The notes beneath the pieces were generated by a model. The model was not told the DNA's origin. It did not search any database and was given only the letters and a program-made list of their open reading frames with translations. A stretch of DNA of 64,000 bases, taken from assembly GCF_001443045.1 (NCBI RefSeq), contig NZ_LKPJ01000018.1, positions 1 to 64,000 of the forward strand, in the 5' to 3' direction. A program made the translations under genes and the position numbers. The stretch is from Burkholderia ambifaria (GTDB lineage Bacteria; Pseudomonadota; Gammaproteobacteria; Burkholderiales; Burkholderiaceae). How positions within the stretch are numbered: position 1 is the stretch's first letter; the number at the start of each line of letters is the position of its first letter. Shown in pieces: positions 9,335-19,757 of this stretch.

Positions 9335-9712
9335 TTACCCGGCCTGCGTGCCGCAGCCCGGACAGAAGCGCGCGTCGTCGGCCAGCGCCGCGTGGCAGCG
9401 GCTACACGCCCTGCCGCGCTGTGACACGCCGCACTGCGCGCAGAATCGTGCGTCCGCCGCGTTGATTGCGCCGCAACCCGCGCAGGCGAGCTGGCGCGAC
9501 GGCACGTTGCCGCCCGGGCCGCCCTGCGCGCCGGCCGACGGCTGCCTGCCCCAGCCATGACGATCGCGGCCGCGTGTGTCGTGCCCGCCATGACCTTCCC
9601 GGCCCGCTCCGCCGTGATGCCCGCCGTGATGCCCGCCGCCATGGCCGCCACTGCCGTACCCGCCGCCGTGCCCGCGCCCGTGCCCGCCCAGGAGCCGTTT
9701 CAGGAAGCTCAT
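9335..9712 (-). CDS. His/Gly-rich double zinc-ribbon protein
   Basis: This is a 125-residue protein of two parts. Residues 9-55 are a Gly/His-rich low-complexity arm, and residues 77-120 are two zinc ribbons with CxxC pairs at 77/80 with 91/94 and at 103/106 with 117/120. It starts 10 bases after the stop of the zinc/cadmium ATPase gene and so is probably co-transcribed with it. A metal-binding or sensing accessory role is inferred from the His and Cys content and the context; no named family was recognised beyond the double zinc ribbon. The start ATG gives MSFLKRLLGG. Confidence 0.75.
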   Translation of the reverse strand: MSFLKRLLGGHGRGHGGGYGSGGHGGGHHGGHHGGAGREGHGGHDTRGRDRHGWGRQPSAGAQGGPGGNVPSRQLACAGCGAINAADARFCAQCGVSQRGRACSRCHAALADDARFCPGCGTQAG

Positions 9713-9722
9713 CGCCCGCGCC

Positions 9723-12326
<2,604 letters not shown>

Positions 12327-12356
12327 GACAACCTCCTCTATGGCTTGACGGTGTAG

Positions 12357-12387
12357 AGTTAACACCCTGAAGCCACTACAAGGTCAA
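12357..12387 (-). promoter_or_regulatory. MerR-type promoter/operator of zntA
   Basis: Read on the minus strand, TTGACC (12382-12387) and TTAACT (12357-12362) are separated by 19 bases, the stretched spacer typical of MerR-activated promoters. The spacer holds a dyad: ACCCTGAAG (12364-12372) and CTACAAGGT (12376-12384), 7 of 9 positions matching as reverse complements around CCA. CadR bound here would untwist the promoter when metal is present. Confidence 0.8.
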
Positions 12388-12407
12388 CCCTTTCAACGGA
12401 GAAAGCC

Positions 12408-12839
12408 ATGAAGATCGGCGAACTGGCCAAGGCGGCCCGCTGCACGCCGGAAACGATCCGCTTCTACGAGAAGGAGGGGCTGATGCCGGATGCGGAGCGC
12501 ACCGATTCGAACTACCGCAACTACACCGACGTGCACGTCGAACGGCTGCGCTTCATCCGCAACTGCCGCGCGCTCGACATGGCGCACGGCGAAATCCGCA
12601 CGCTGCTGCAGCTCACCGACACGCCCGCCGACCCGTGCGATTCGATCAACGCGCTGCTCGACGAGCACATCGGCCACGTCGATGCGCGCCTCGCCGAACT
12701 GACGCATCTGCGCGACCAGCTCACCGAACTGCGCCGCCAGTGCGTCGGCGAACATTCGGTCGAGGATTGCGGAATCGTGCATGGTCTCGCGACGATGGAA
12801 ACCGTCGCACCGGCCGCGAAGCGCTCACATCTCGGCTGA
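12408..12839 (+). CDS. cadR: MerR-family Cd(II)/Pb(II)-responsive regulator
   Basis: The protein has 143 residues. The N-terminal MerR winged helix (MKIGELAKAARCTPETIRFYEKEGL) is followed by a dimerisation helix and a metal-binding C-terminus. Cysteines at 77, 112 and 121 correspond to the three conserved cysteines of CadR/PbrR proteins. It is divergent from zntA with the operator between, so it should activate zntA and control itself. GGAG stands ahead of the ATG. The alternative name pbrR is possible; the sequence alone does not separate cadmium from lead specificity. Confidence 0.92.
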   Translation: MKIGELAKAARCTPETIRFYEKEGLMPDAERTDSNYRNYTDVHVERLRFIRNCRALDMAHGEIRTLLQLTDTPADPCDSINALLDEHIGHVDARLAELTHLRDQLTELRRQCVGEHSVEDCGIVHGLATMETVAPAAKRSHLG

Positions 12840-12866
12840 AATCCTTGTGGAATGTGATAGTCTAGT

Positions 12867-12886
12867 TAATACTAGTTATAGTATTA
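12867..12886. promoter_or_regulatory. Candidate PadR operator
   Basis: TAATACTA and TAGTATTA are perfect 8-base arms around GTTA, 21 bases before the PadR start codon, in a strikingly AT-rich patch. Overlap with the promoter would give autorepression. Confidence 0.5.
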
Positions 12887-12907
12887 CTAGATATAGCCGA
12901 ACTATTC

Positions 12908-13480
12908 ATGACATCGAGCCGCCCGTCTCCGCTCGCGCTCGCCGTCCTCGCGACGCTCACCGAAACGCCAATGCATCCGTATGGAATGCTGCAGCAGCTG
13001 AAGGCGCGCGGCTACGACGAAGTCGTCAACGTGCGGCAGCGCACGAGCCTCTACCAGACGATCGACCGGCTGCTGCGCGACGGGCTGATCGCCGTGCACG
13101 ACACCGAGCGCGACGGTGCGTTTCCCGAGCGCACGCTGTACACGCTGACCGAAGCCGGGCATACGGCTGGCCAGGCGTGGCTGCATGCGCTGCTCGCGGA
13201 GCCCGCGCGCGAGTTTCCGGCGTTCGGCGCCGGCCTCGCATTCCTGCCGCTGCTCGACGCCGACGATGCGCGCCAGCAGCTCGAGCGTCGCATCGCCGCG
13301 CTCGAAGCCGAACGCGAACGCCTCGAGTCGCTGCGCAACGCCGCGCAGAACGATCAGGTGCCGCGCCTGTTCCTGCTGCAGAACGAGCATGCGCTCGTGC
13401 TGCTCAACGCGGAGCTCGACTGGGCGCGCAGCGTCGTCGAACACCTGAAGATCGGCGCGCTGCGCTGGGTCGACGGTTGA
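12908..13480 (+). CDS. PadR-family transcriptional regulator
   Basis: The protein has 190 residues. A PadR winged helix covers about residues 5-80 (LALAVLATLTETPMHPYGMLQQL, then SLYQTIDRLLRDGLI and RTLYTLTEAG). A C-terminal Vir-like helical dimerisation domain contains a coiled coil (about 115-145). PadR proteins usually repress an adjacent transporter or detoxification gene. No such partner is adjacent on this strand, and the next gene is convergent. The perfect dyad just upstream suggests autoregulation. Confidence 0.88.
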   Translation: MTSSRPSPLALAVLATLTETPMHPYGMLQQLKARGYDEVVNVRQRTSLYQTIDRLLRDGLIAVHDTERDGAFPERTLYTLTEAGHTAGQAWLHALLAEPAREFPAFGAGLAFLPLLDADDARQQLERRIAALEAERERLESLRNAAQNDQVPRLFLLQNEHALVLLNAELDWARSVVEHLKIGALRWVDG

Positions 13481-13506
13481 CGCGCGTCGTCATAGGCTCG
13501 CGCCGA

Positions 13507-14946
13507 TCAGAGCACCTTGCCGGGATTGAGCACGCCGACGGGATCGAGCGCGGCTTTCAGGCGACGCATCAAGCCGATTTCGGCTTCGCTGCGCGTATGT
13601 GCGAGATAGGCACGCTTGAGCATGCCGATGCCGTGCTCCGCCGACACCGAGCCGCCCATGTCCCGCACGACCGCGTACACGCACCGATCGATCGCGTCGG
13701 CATCCGTGTCGCGCATGCCAGCGAACGACACGCCGATATGCACGTTGCCGTCACCGACGTGGCCGAAGAACAGGCATGTGATATCGGGCCAGAGTGCACG
13801 CAATGCCGCTTCGCAGCGTTCGGCGAACCGCCCCAGTTCCCCCGTCGGCAGGCTGACGTCGAAGTTCACCAGATGCGGCAGCGCATCGATCGCGAGACCT
13901 TCGCGCAATGTCCACAGGTCGCGCGCCTGCCGCTCCGATGTCGCCAGCGCCGCATCGTCGACGAGCCCCGCGTCGATCGCATCCGCCAGGCCGGATTCGA
14001 GCGCCTGATGCGCATCGCCGCCCGGTGCGCTCGTCGCGCATTCGATCAGCACCGCGAAGCCGCCGTCGCCCGGAAACGGCGCGACGACGCCAGGTGTGTG
14101 GCGTGCCACGTAGTCGTAGAACGCCGGCCACATCGCTTCGAAGCTGACGATCTCCGGTAGCGCGCGCATGCGGTTCCACAACCCGACGACAGCGTCGTAG
14201 CCATGCACGCGGCAGAGCGCGGTGGCAGGCGCGGCGAGCTTCGGATGCAGCCGCAGCACGGCGCGCGTGACAACGCCGAGCGTCCCTTCGCTGCCGATGA
14301 ACAGTTGCTTCAGATCGTAGCCCGCGTTGTTCTTCAGCATCCGGTTCATCGACGACACGACGGTACCGTCGGCGAGCACGACCTCGAGCCCGAGCACCTG
14401 CTCGCGCATCATTCCATAGCGAATCGCGCGCGTGCCGCCCGCGTTGGTCGCGAGCATGCCGCCGATCTGGCACGAACCGCGCGCGCCCAGATCGACACCG
14501 AACGTAAAGCCCGCCTCGTCCGCCGCTTCCTGCACCGTCTGCAGCGGCGTCCCGGCGCGTACCGTCATCGTGCCCGCCGCGGCGTCGATTGCTTCGACGC
14601 CTGCGAACCGTTCCATCGACAGCACGATCTCGCCGCCCAGCGCGACCGCGCCGCGCGCGAGCCCCGTGAGGCCGCCCTGCGGCACGACCGGCTGCCCGAG
14701 CCGCGTGCACAGCGCGAGCGTGCGCGACACGTCGTCGACGCTGCGCGGCCGCACCAGCGCGCGCGGGCGCACGCCGGCCGGCTCGTTGTACGCGGTGAAG
14801 TAGCGCGGATCGATGTCGGCCGACCGCGTGACGAGCGTGTCGCCCAAACCGGCGACGAGCGCCGCCTCGAGCGCGTCGGCTGCCGACGGCGCGGCGCCGT
14901 GACCGCCGTGACCGCCGTTCACGCCGGCCGTATCCAGGCTCTGCAT
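13507..14946 (-). CDS. FAD-linked D-2-hydroxyacid dehydrogenase (GlcD/D2HGDH-like)
   Basis: The protein has 479 residues. An N-terminal PCMH-type FAD-binding domain (about 45-225; QPVVPQGGLTGLARGAV, then GSCQIGGMLATNAGG) is followed by a FAD-oxidase C-terminal domain with GHVGDGNVHIGV and SAEHGIGMLKRAYL (near 400-445). Members oxidise D-2-hydroxy acids such as D-lactate, glycolate or D-2-hydroxyglutarate. The substrate cannot be fixed from sequence. The start at MQSLDTAG is 11 bases after the stop of the preceding binding-protein gene and lacks a clear ribosome site, suggesting coupling. It is last in an operon with the binding protein and probably the aminotransferase. Confidence 0.88.
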   Translation of the reverse strand: MQSLDTAGVNGGHGGHGAAPSAADALEAALVAGLGDTLVTRSADIDPRYFTAYNEPAGVRPRALVRPRSVDDVSRTLALCTRLGQPVVPQGGLTGLARGAVALGGEIVLSMERFAGVEAIDAAAGTMTVRAGTPLQTVQEAADEAGFTFGVDLGARGSCQIGGMLATNAGGTRAIRYGMMREQVLGLEVVLADGTVVSSMNRMLKNNAGYDLKQLFIGSEGTLGVVTRAVLRLHPKLAAPATALCRVHGYDAVVGLWNRMRALPEIVSFEAMWPAFYDYVARHTPGVVAPFPGDGGFAVLIECATSAPGGDAHQALESGLADAIDAGLVDDAALATSERQARDLWTLREGLAIDALPHLVNFDVSLPTGELGRFAERCEAALRALWPDITCLFFGHVGDGNVHIGVSFAGMRDTDADAIDRCVYAVVRDMGGSVSAEHGIGMLKRAYLAHTRSEAEIGLMRRLKAALDPVGVLNPGKVL

Positions 14947-14957
14947 CGCGCGCCCGC

Positions 14958-15746
14958 TTACTTCGTGGAAATGTCGATGTCGCCGAAGTACTTCTGTCCG
15001 AGCGACTTCACCGTGCCGTCCGCCTTCAGCTTGTCGATCGCCGCATCGAGTTTTGCCTTCAGCGCGTCGTCGCCCTTGCGCAGGCCGAACGCGATCCCGC
15101 TGCCGAGAATCCGGTCGTCGCGCACCGGCTGACCGACGAACGAGAAGCCCTTGCCGTCCAGACGCGACAGGAAGCCGCGCTGGCCGGCCGGTGCGAGCAC
15201 CAGCGTCGCGTCGAGGCGGCCCGCCACGAGATCCGCATACGCCTGGTTCTGGTCCTGATACGGGACGACCGCCACGCCGGCCGGCTCCCAGTGCGCCTTC
15301 GCGTAGGTTTCCTGGATCGAAGCCTGCAGCACGCCGACGTGCTTGCCCTTCAGCGATTCCGGTGTCGGCAGCAGGCCGCTGCCGGTGCGCGCGATCAGCT
15401 GCGTCGGCACGCGGTAGATGATCGTCGTGAAGTCGATCGCCTGGCGCCGCTGCTCGGTCGCATTCATCGCCGAGTTGATCGCGTCGAACTTGCGGCCCTT
15501 CAGCGCGGGAATCAGCCCGTCGAACGACGTCTCGACCCACTTGCACGACAGCTTCGCGGTCTGGCAGACGGCGTTGCCGACGTCGATGTCGAAGCCCTGC
15601 AGGTCGCCGTTCGGCGCCTTCGACTCGAACGGCGGGTATTGTGCCTCGAGGCCGAAACGCAGCGTCTGGCCGTCGGCGAGCGCCGCGCCGGCGCCGAGCG
15701 CGCACGCGAGTGCGAACGCGAGTTTCAGGGTGTGTGCATGCTTCAT
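14958..15746 (-). CDS. Polar amino-acid ABC transporter substrate-binding protein
   Basis: This is a periplasmic family-3 solute-binding protein of 262 residues with a clear signal peptide (residues about 1-24, cleavage after ALA). Typical motifs are LRFGLEAQYPPFESKAPNG, LQGFDIDVGNAVC and the ending VKSLGQKYFGDIDIS. It resembles lysine/arginine/ornithine-type binders. No permease or ATPase gene is next to it, so it must use subunits encoded elsewhere. AGGAG is 6 bases before the ATG at 15746. It lies between an aminotransferase and a hydroxyacid dehydrogenase. Confidence 0.88.
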   Translation of the reverse strand: MKHAHTLKLAFALACALGAGAALADGQTLRFGLEAQYPPFESKAPNGDLQGFDIDVGNAVCQTAKLSCKWVETSFDGLIPALKGRKFDAINSAMNATEQRRQAIDFTTIIYRVPTQLIARTGSGLLPTPESLKGKHVGVLQASIQETYAKAHWEPAGVAVVPYQDQNQAYADLVAGRLDATLVLAPAGQRGFLSRLDGKGFSFVGQPVRDDRILGSGIAFGLRKGDDALKAKLDAAIDKLKADGTVKSLGQKYFGDIDISTK

Positions 15747-15859
15747 CGTGATCTCCTGACTTGTCGGCCGGCGCCGTGCGTGAACACGTGCGACGGCCCC
15801 ATCCGTGGCTTTCGGTGCGACGTACGCGTCGCCGGTTTGTGTGCGGGCCGCACCCGCGA

Positions 15860-17014
15860 TTACAGCGAACGCAACCGTCGCGCGCCCTCGATCAGCGTCG
15901 CGTCGTCCTTCGAGAAACTGAGGCGGATCACGCCTGCATCGGTGCCGTCGGTGTAGAACGCCGACAGCGGAATCGTCGCGACGCGCGCATCGCGGATCAG
16001 GCGCAGCACGAAGTCGCTGTCGGGCTCGTCCGAGAAGTGCCGGAACCGCGCGAGCATGAAGAACGAGCCTTCGCTCGGCAGCAGCTCGAAGCGCGAATCG
16101 GCCAGCTCGCGCGCGAGCAGGTCGCGCTTGGCCTGGTAGAACGCCGACAGGCCGAGATAGCTTTCCGGCCGCGCGAGGATCTCCGCGAACGCAACCTGCA
16201 TCGGCGTATCGGCCGAGAACACCATGAACTGGTGCACCTTGCGGATCTCGTCCATCAGTTCGGCCGGCGCGATGCAATGGCCAACCCGCCAGCCGGTCAC
16301 GTGGAACGACTTGCCGAACGACGACACGACCACGCTGCGCTCGGCCAGTTCGCGATGACGCGCGACGCTCTGGTGCTGCGCGCCGTCGAACACGACGTGC
16401 TCGTAGACCTCGTCCGACAGGACCACGATGTCCGTATCGCGCGTGAGTTGCGCGAGCCGTTCGAGATCGTCGGCCGAGAACACGGTCGCGGTCGGGTTGT
16501 GCGGCGTGTTGACGATGATCATCCGCGTGCGCGGCGTGATCGCCGCGGCCACTTCGTCCCAGTTCACGCGGAAATGCTCGGGCGACAGCTTGATCGCGAC
16601 CGGCGTCGCGCCCTGCATCCGCACGATCGGCGCATAGCTGTCGAACGACGGCTCGAAATAGATCACTTCGTCGCCCGGATGCACGAGCGCACTGATCGCC
16701 GCGTAAAGCCCTTCGCTCGCGCTCGCGATCACCGTGATCTCGGTGCCCGGGTCATAGCGCGTGCCGTACAGCGCCTCGGTCTTCTCCGCGAGCCGCTCGC
16801 GCAGCGACGCTATGCCCGCCATCGGCGCGTATTGGTTGTGGCCGTCGCGCATCGCGCGTGCGACGGCCTCGACGAGTGCCGGATCTGGCGCGAAATTCGG
16901 CGCGCCCTGCGACAGGTTCAGTGCATCGTGCTGTGCGGCGAGCTGGCCAATCACCGTGAAGATGGTCGTCCCGACGTCCGGCAGTTTCGAACGGGGCGTG
17001 GTGGCGCTTCGCAT
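15860..17014 (-). CDS. PLP-dependent aminotransferase, methionine aminotransferase-like
   Basis: This is a fold-type I, class I/II aminotransferase of 384 residues. NTPHNPTATVFS (from about residue 169), SDEVYEHVVFDG (near 200) and SSFGKSFHVTGWRVG, with K235 as the likely PLP lysine, are visible. The overall sequence resembles the YbdL-type group, which prefers methionine and aromatic amino acids with 2-oxo acids. It is followed 113 bases downstream by an amino-acid binding protein and a hydroxyacid dehydrogenase, suggesting a small amino-acid salvage set. Confidence 0.88.
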   Translation of the reverse strand: MRSATTPRSKLPDVGTTIFTVIGQLAAQHDALNLSQGAPNFAPDPALVEAVARAMRDGHNQYAPMAGIASLRERLAEKTEALYGTRYDPGTEITVIASASEGLYAAISALVHPGDEVIYFEPSFDSYAPIVRMQGATPVAIKLSPEHFRVNWDEVAAAITPRTRMIIVNTPHNPTATVFSADDLERLAQLTRDTDIVVLSDEVYEHVVFDGAQHQSVARHRELAERSVVVSSFGKSFHVTGWRVGHCIAPAELMDEIRKVHQFMVFSADTPMQVAFAEILARPESYLGLSAFYQAKRDLLARELADSRFELLPSEGSFFMLARFRHFSDEPDSDFVLRLIRDARVATIPLSAFYTDGTDAGVIRLSFSKDDATLIEGARRLRSL

Positions 17015-17241
17015 GCTTCCTCCTTCTGATGTCCTTCGGACCGGCCCGCGCGACGCGCGCGGCCTGCCTCATGCCGCATGATTTAGCCCGAGCCAATATC
17101 GGCGGACAATCGAAAGTTCGTCATGGCGGCCATGCATTTTTCTCATGATTCAGTATCCGCGACGCATCAGGCCGCGTCGGCGCCGCAGGCCGCGCATGCG
17201 AGTCGGGCATTTCCCCTACGGCCGCTCGGCCATGCTGCGCA

Positions 17242-17910
17242 TCACTCGCCGGCCGCCGCCAGATAGGTGCGCAGCACGGTTTGCAGCTCGCCGCGCAACG
17301 CGGCGAAATCGAGGGCGGGCCCAAGCGTCAGCAGCGCCTGCGACACGCCGCCGTAGCAGACCGCATGCGCCATCCGTGCGATCCCGTCGAGCCGCGCGGC
17401 CGGCGGCGGATCGGCGGCCTGCGCGAGCGCATCGCGCCACAGCGCGACATACGCGTCGTAATGCCGGCGGTACGCGGCGAGCGGCGACACCTGCCGCTCC
17501 AGCACGAAGAGTGCGCTCCACAGCGCGGCGTCGGCGCCGATTGCATCGACCTGCAAATCGACGAGCGCGGCTGCGAGCGTGGCGCGCGGCACGCCGCGCA
17601 GCCCGTGCGCCACATCGCGCAGCCGGTCGGCCAGCGCCAGCACGCGCCGGTGGATGCACAGCGCGGCGAGACTCTGCTTGTCACCGAAGTATTCGTAGAA
17701 GGTGCCGATGCTCACGCCCGCGACGGCCGCGATCTCGCGGATCGTCGCCTTCGCGTAGCCGCGCTCGAGCAAAAGCTGAACGAACGCCTGCTGGAGCGCA
17801 TCGGACGTGGCCTGTGCACGCGACTGGCGCGGCCGGCGACGCAATGCGGGCGCGGGTTGCGCCGCCGGCTGGCCGGGCGGCTCGGGAACCTGAACATGTC
17901 GCGGCGGCAT
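17242..17910 (-). CDS. TetR-family transcriptional regulator
   Basis: The protein has about 222 residues from ATG 17910 (a GTG at 17940 in the same frame would add 10). The TetR HTH is at about residues 35-80 (FVQLLLERGYAKATIREIAAVAGVSIGTFYEYFGDKQSLA), followed by an all-helical ligand domain. It is divergent from an acyl-CoA dehydrogenase and acyl-CoA ligase, so it probably represses fatty or branched acyl-CoA catabolism in response to an acyl-CoA. This assignment is contextual. Confidence 0.87.
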   Translation of the reverse strand: MPPRHVQVPEPPGQPAAQPAPALRRRPRQSRAQATSDALQQAFVQLLLERGYAKATIREIAAVAGVSIGTFYEYFGDKQSLAALCIHRRVLALADRLRDVAHGLRGVPRATLAAALVDLQVDAIGADAALWSALFVLERQVSPLAAYRRHYDAYVALWRDALAQAADPPPAARLDGIARMAHAVCYGGVSQALLTLGPALDFAALRGELQTVLRTYLAAAGE

Positions 17911-17920
17911 ATTTGCTACT

Positions 17921-17931
17921 CTGAAATTCAG
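17921..17931. promoter_or_regulatory. Candidate TetR operator
   Basis: CTGAAATTCAG is a perfect odd palindrome lying 10 bases ahead of the TetR start, within the divergent promoter gap to the acyl-CoA dehydrogenase gene. It is supported by position and symmetry only. Confidence 0.3.
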
Positions 17932-18043
17932 CGGACACACGTTTGTTTGATCGGGGTTTCACCGGAAGCCCGCGCAGGCGCGCAAACGCCGGCGGTGCGG
18001 CCCCGATCGGCAGACCGCGAAGCATGAGACCGGAGACAGCCCG

Positions 18044-19696
18044 ATGACCGAATCGACCCATGCCGTCACGAACCAGTTCGACGAACTGGTCGACTATAAC
18101 CTCTTCGCCACCGACATCGCGCTGCGCGAGGCGCTCGCCCGCGCGGGCGCCGACTGGGCCGCGCCGCGGCTCGACGCGTACGGCGCGCGGCTCGGCAGCG
18201 CCGACACCGCGCGGCTCGCCGACGAAGCGAACCGCCACACGCCGGAGCTGAACGCGTTCGACCGGCGCGGCCGGCGCATCGACCGCGTCGACTTCCATCC
18301 GGCCTGGCATGCGCTGCTCGGCCTGTACCGCAACGAAGGCTTCGTGTCGCTCGCGTTCCGCGAATCGCGCCCCGGCCGCTGGGCCGCGACCGCGGCCGGC
18401 TTCTACCTGCACGGCCAGATCGAGGCCGGCACGCTGTGCCCGGCGACGATGACGCAGGCCGCGATTCCGGTGCTGCAGAAGGAATCCGCGCTGTGGGGCC
18501 TGCTGCGCGACAAGCTGTACAGCGACGACTACGATCCGCGCGACGTGCCGGTCGCCGAGAAGCGCTCGATCTGGTTCGGCATGGGGATGACCGAGAAACA
18601 GGGCGGCTCCGACGTGCGCGCGAACACGACGCTCGCGACCGCGATCGGCGCGGGCGGGCGCGGCGGCGAATACCGGCTGCGCGGCCACAAGTGGTTCTTC
18701 TCCGCGCCGATGTGCGACGCGCACCTGGTCGTCGCGCGCACCGAAGCCGGCAACCCGTCGTGCTTCTATGTGCCGCGCTGGCGGCCGGACGGCACGAAGA
18801 ACGCGGTCGAGATCCAGCGGCTGAAGAACAAGGTCGGCAACCGCAGCAACTCGAGCAGCGAGATCGAGCTGGACGATGCGTGGGGCATCATGCTCGGCGA
18901 CGAAGGCCGCGGGATTCCGACCATCATCGAGATGGCCACCTACACGCGGCTGAACTGCGTGCTCGGCAGCGCGGCGATGCTGCGCCAGGGCGTCGTGCAG
19001 GCAATCGCGTACACGCGCCAGCGCCACGCGTTCGGCCGCGCGCTCGCCGAGCAGCCGTTGATGCGCACCGTGCTCGCCGATCTCGCGCTCGAAAGCGAGG
19101 CCGCGCTCGCGCTCGCGATGCGCCTGGCCGACGCGTTCGAGCGCGACGACTCGCCGCGCGAACGCGCGTGGAAGCGCATCGTCACGCCCGCCGCGAAATT
19201 CTGGGTCTGCAAGCGTGCGGTCGAGCTGACAGGCGAGGTGATGGAAGTGTTCGGCGGCAACGGCTACGTCGACGACGGCCCGATCGCACGGCTGTTCCGC
19301 GAAGCGCCGGTCAACTCGATCTGGGAAGGCTCCGGCAACGTGATGTGCCTCGACGTGCTGCGTGCGGTGTCGCGCGAACCCGACGCGGCCGCCGCGCTGT
19401 TCGACGAACTGGCCGACCTCGGCGCGGGCGAACCGCGCATCCGCGCGGCGCTCGATGCGCTGCGCGCGATGCTCGCGGCGCCGGCCGACACGCTCGAGGC
19501 GTCGGCCCGCGTGTTCGCGCAGCGGCTCGCGCTCCTCGCGCAGGCGTGCCTGCTGCGGCGCGACGCGCCCGCGGCCGTCGCCGACGCGTTCATCGCGACG
19601 CGGCTCGCCGCCCCCGATTGGGGCCGCATCGCGGGCGGCTTCGATCCGCACGCGCTCGACGTCGCCGCGCTGCTGCAGCGCGCGTACCCGGCCTGA
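18044..19696 (+). CDS. AidB-like acyl-CoA dehydrogenase
   Basis: This is a flavoprotein acyl-CoA dehydrogenase of 550 residues, longer than ordinary members because of the AidB-type N-terminal extension. It shows NQFDELVDYNLF (about 10-21), GMGMTEKQGGSDVRANTT (near 185), GHKWFFSAP and the AidB signature IWEGSGNVMCLDVLRAVSRE (near 425). AidB relatives act as isovaleryl-CoA-type dehydrogenases or in protection from alkylation damage. It is followed 61 bases downstream by an acyl-CoA ligase and is divergent from a TetR regulator, which favours acyl-CoA catabolism here. Confidence 0.88.
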   Translation: MTESTHAVTNQFDELVDYNLFATDIALREALARAGADWAAPRLDAYGARLGSADTARLADEANRHTPELNAFDRRGRRIDRVDFHPAWHALLGLYRNEGFVSLAFRESRPGRWAATAAGFYLHGQIEAGTLCPATMTQAAIPVLQKESALWGLLRDKLYSDDYDPRDVPVAEKRSIWFGMGMTEKQGGSDVRANTTLATAIGAGGRGGEYRLRGHKWFFSAPMCDAHLVVARTEAGNPSCFYVPRWRPDGTKNAVEIQRLKNKVGNRSNSSSEIELDDAWGIMLGDEGRGIPTIIEMATYTRLNCVLGSAAMLRQGVVQAIAYTRQRHAFGRALAEQPLMRTVLADLALESEAALALAMRLADAFERDDSPRERAWKRIVTPAAKFWVCKRAVELTGEVMEVFGGNGYVDDGPIARLFREAPVNSIWEGSGNVMCLDVLRAVSREPDAAAALFDELADLGAGEPRIRAALDALRAMLAAPADTLEASARVFAQRLALLAQACLLRRDAPAAVADAFIATRLAAPDWGRIAGGFDPHALDVAALLQRAYPA

Positions 19697-19757
19697 TGCC
19701 CGTCGCGGATCGCTGACTACATCCCGGTTCGCCTTCGTTCGCCCGCCCGGAGCCCCG

